From JBMOLL01 sp049325415 (GTDB lineage: Bacteria > Bacteroidota > Bacteroidia > Bacteroidales > GCA-2748055): a DNA stretch of 59,554 nucleotides. Shown one piece after another: positions 58,450 through 59,554 of this stretch. Made by a program: the position numbers and the translations under genes. The notes beneath the pieces are model-generated. The model saw only the letters and a list, made by a program, of their open reading frames with translations, did not search any database and was not told the DNA's origin. Within the stretch, counting starts at the first letter, position 1, and every line of letters begins with the position of its first letter. The stretch covers positions 1-59,554 of the forward strand of contig JBMOLL010000082.1 in assembly GCA_049325415.1 (NCBI GenBank), in the 5' to 3' direction.

Positions 58450-59554
58450 ATGGCCCTGAACCTCTCAAAAATTCTAAATGTGGAGAAGGAGGAGTCTGGT
58501 GTTGTAACACTTTTGCTTCTCCAGTCGGTATTTATAGGCGTTTTTGCGGGAGCCCTGGACGTCGGGGCGAATGCCCTGTTTCTGGAGAGTTACGGCTCCG
58601 AGCTTATACCCAGGGCTTTCATGTTTTCTGGGATGGCGGGAATCGTGTTAACATCCCTCTACTCCTTCCTTCAATCGCGTACCGGGTTCAGGACCTTTGC
58701 CATATTTAACCTGCTGTTCGTTGTTCTTGCAACAGCTGCCCTTCGTTTTGGTTTTGAAATCACGGCCAGTAAAAAGATCGTATTTCTTTTATTCGTCATG
58801 ATGGGTCCTCTGACCATTATCACGATGCTGGGGTTCTGGGGAACTGCCGGTCGTTTCTTTACACTGAGGCAGGGTAAAAGGCTTTTCGGGATCATCGACA
58901 TGGGGCAGGTACTTGGAATGATCCTGGCTTTTTATGCAGTTCCGGTTTTGCTGACTTTCAGTTTCAGGGTGCTTGACACCCTGCTCATCAGTCTTGTATC
59001 GGTGCTGATCGCTCTCATCCTCCAGGTCTATATCGGAAGACGGTTTTCCTTCAAAGCCCCGGTTTCCGCTCCGCGCGAGAAGAAAAGTTCAGGTTTCACA
59101 GGCCTGTTCAGAAAGAAGTATACCGCTCTGATGGCAGTATTTGTCATGCTCAGTGTAATCACTGCATTCTTTATTCACTATTCCTTTCTCTGGGCAACCG
59201 AAGCCAATTACCCCGAAGGGCGCGCCGCTGCTTCCTTCCTGGGGGCCTTTATGGGTACCCTGATGATCTTCACCATTGTTTTCAAAAGTTTCCTTTACGG
59301 CTGGCTGATGAAGACCTACGGTCTGAAAGTCGCCCTGCTGATTTCGCCCGTTCTTGTGCTTCTGCTTACTGCCGGTGCATCGGTAGTGGGCGGGTTTTTC
59401 GGTTATTCGGCCGAATCGGCAAGTTTTACGCTGTTCTTCCTGATAATTGCGCTGTCGAAACTGTTTAATAAGGCCCTCAAAGACTCCATGGAGGTTCCTT
59501 CAATGAAGATCCTTTACCAGTCGCTTGATTCACGCGAGCGTTACGATATCCAGG
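58450..59554 (+). CDS. ATP/ADP-translocase-like (Npt-type) membrane protein, 3' end outside the window
   Basis: An open frame from ATG 58450 runs to the window edge (368 codons so far, no stop). It has about ten membrane helices. The segment GTAGRFFTLRQGKRLFGIIDMGQVLG and the general layout resemble the nucleotide transporters of intracellular bacteria and related free-living proteins, which in Bacteroidota are often fused to HEAT repeats and a cyclic-nucleotide-binding domain. The last visible part, FNKALKDSMEVPSMKILYQSL, suits the end of the transporter domain. A fusion is therefore plausible but lies beyond the window. Transport of ATP is not shown. Confidence 0.75.
   Translation, partial: MALNLSKILNVEKEESGVVTLLLLQSVFIGVFAGALDVGANALFLESYGSELIPRAFMFSGMAGIVLTSLYSFLQSRTGFRTFAIFNLLFVVLATAALRFGFEITASKKIVFLLFVMMGPLTIITMLGFWGTAGRFFTLRQGKRLFGIIDMGQVLGMILAFYAVPVLLTFSFRVLDTLLISLVSVLIALILQVYIGRRFSFKAPVSAPREKKSSGFTGLFRKKYTALMAVFVMLSVITAFFIHYSFLWATEANYPEGRAAASFLGAFMGTLMIFTIVFKSFLYGWLMKTYGLKVALLISPVLVLLLTAGASVVGGFFGYSAESASFTLFFLIIALSKLFNKALKDSMEVPSMKILYQSLDSRERYDIQ

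Overview
The window looks like chromosomal DNA of a member of the Bacteroidota. The evidence is a SusC/SusD pair next to a hybrid two-component sensor (HTCS), many SPII lipoproteins, a type IX secretion (T9SS) sorting tail on the galactanase, ribosomal protein S16 with a long charged tail, -7 boxes of the form TAnnTTTG in place of TATAAT, and few strong Shine-Dalgarno sequences. No tRNA, rRNA, CRISPR array, transposase or prophage gene was seen. The last gene runs off the right edge, and a heptamer repeat array touches the left edge.

Layout. 1-5.4 kb: prfB with a programmed +1 frameshift, flanked by heptamer repeats; an unknown lipoprotein; recX-prmC; divergent ribD. 5.5-11 kb: a closely coupled pair made of a secreted TPR/caspase-like protease and a membrane beta-propeller sensor with a SpoIIE-type PP2C phosphatase. 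11-17.4 kb: a LOG-family hydrolase, thioredoxin, a double-GNAT acetyltransferase and DnaE fused to a DnaQ-type exonuclease. 17.8-24.2 kb: a beta-helix lipoprotein, rpsP-rimM, a thioesterase, a possible small RNA, a kelch-like lipoprotein, an outer-membrane barrel and a lone E2-type acyltransferase domain. 24.5-29.4 kb: a serine palmitoyltransferase-SDR pair (probable sphingolipid synthesis), an inositol-monophosphatase-family enzyme and two lipoproteins. 29.4-43.9 kb: a polysaccharide utilization locus probably for beta-1,4-galactan (GH53, SusD, SusC, HTCS, surface binding lipoprotein, GH2). 44-46 kb: a small secreted protein and a Spinster-like MFS transporter. 46.4-57.2 kb: a compact nine-gene minus-strand operon. 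57.4-59.5 kb: a YhhQ-type transporter and a truncated nucleotide-transporter-like membrane protein.

The most notable feature is the nine-gene operon. Its first four genes encode both methylcrotonyl-CoA carboxylase subunits, methylglutaconyl-CoA hydratase and an acyl-CoA dehydrogenase, which together would take isovaleryl-CoA from leucine to HMG-CoA. Its last five encode IPP isomerase type 2, class II HMG-CoA reductase, a GHMP kinase likely to be phosphomevalonate kinase, diphosphomevalonate decarboxylase and mevalonate kinase, which take HMG-CoA to IPP and DMAPP. Neither HMG-CoA synthase nor HMG-CoA lyase is in the operon. The simplest reading is a leucine-to-isoprenoid route under one control.

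Other points of interest are the protease-phosphatase pair with a terminator-like hairpin inside the second gene's first codons, a 23-codon hydrophobic ORF just upstream of susC, two genes whose -7 box lies four bases before the ATG (predicted leaderless mRNAs), and an orphan terminator that may end a small RNA.
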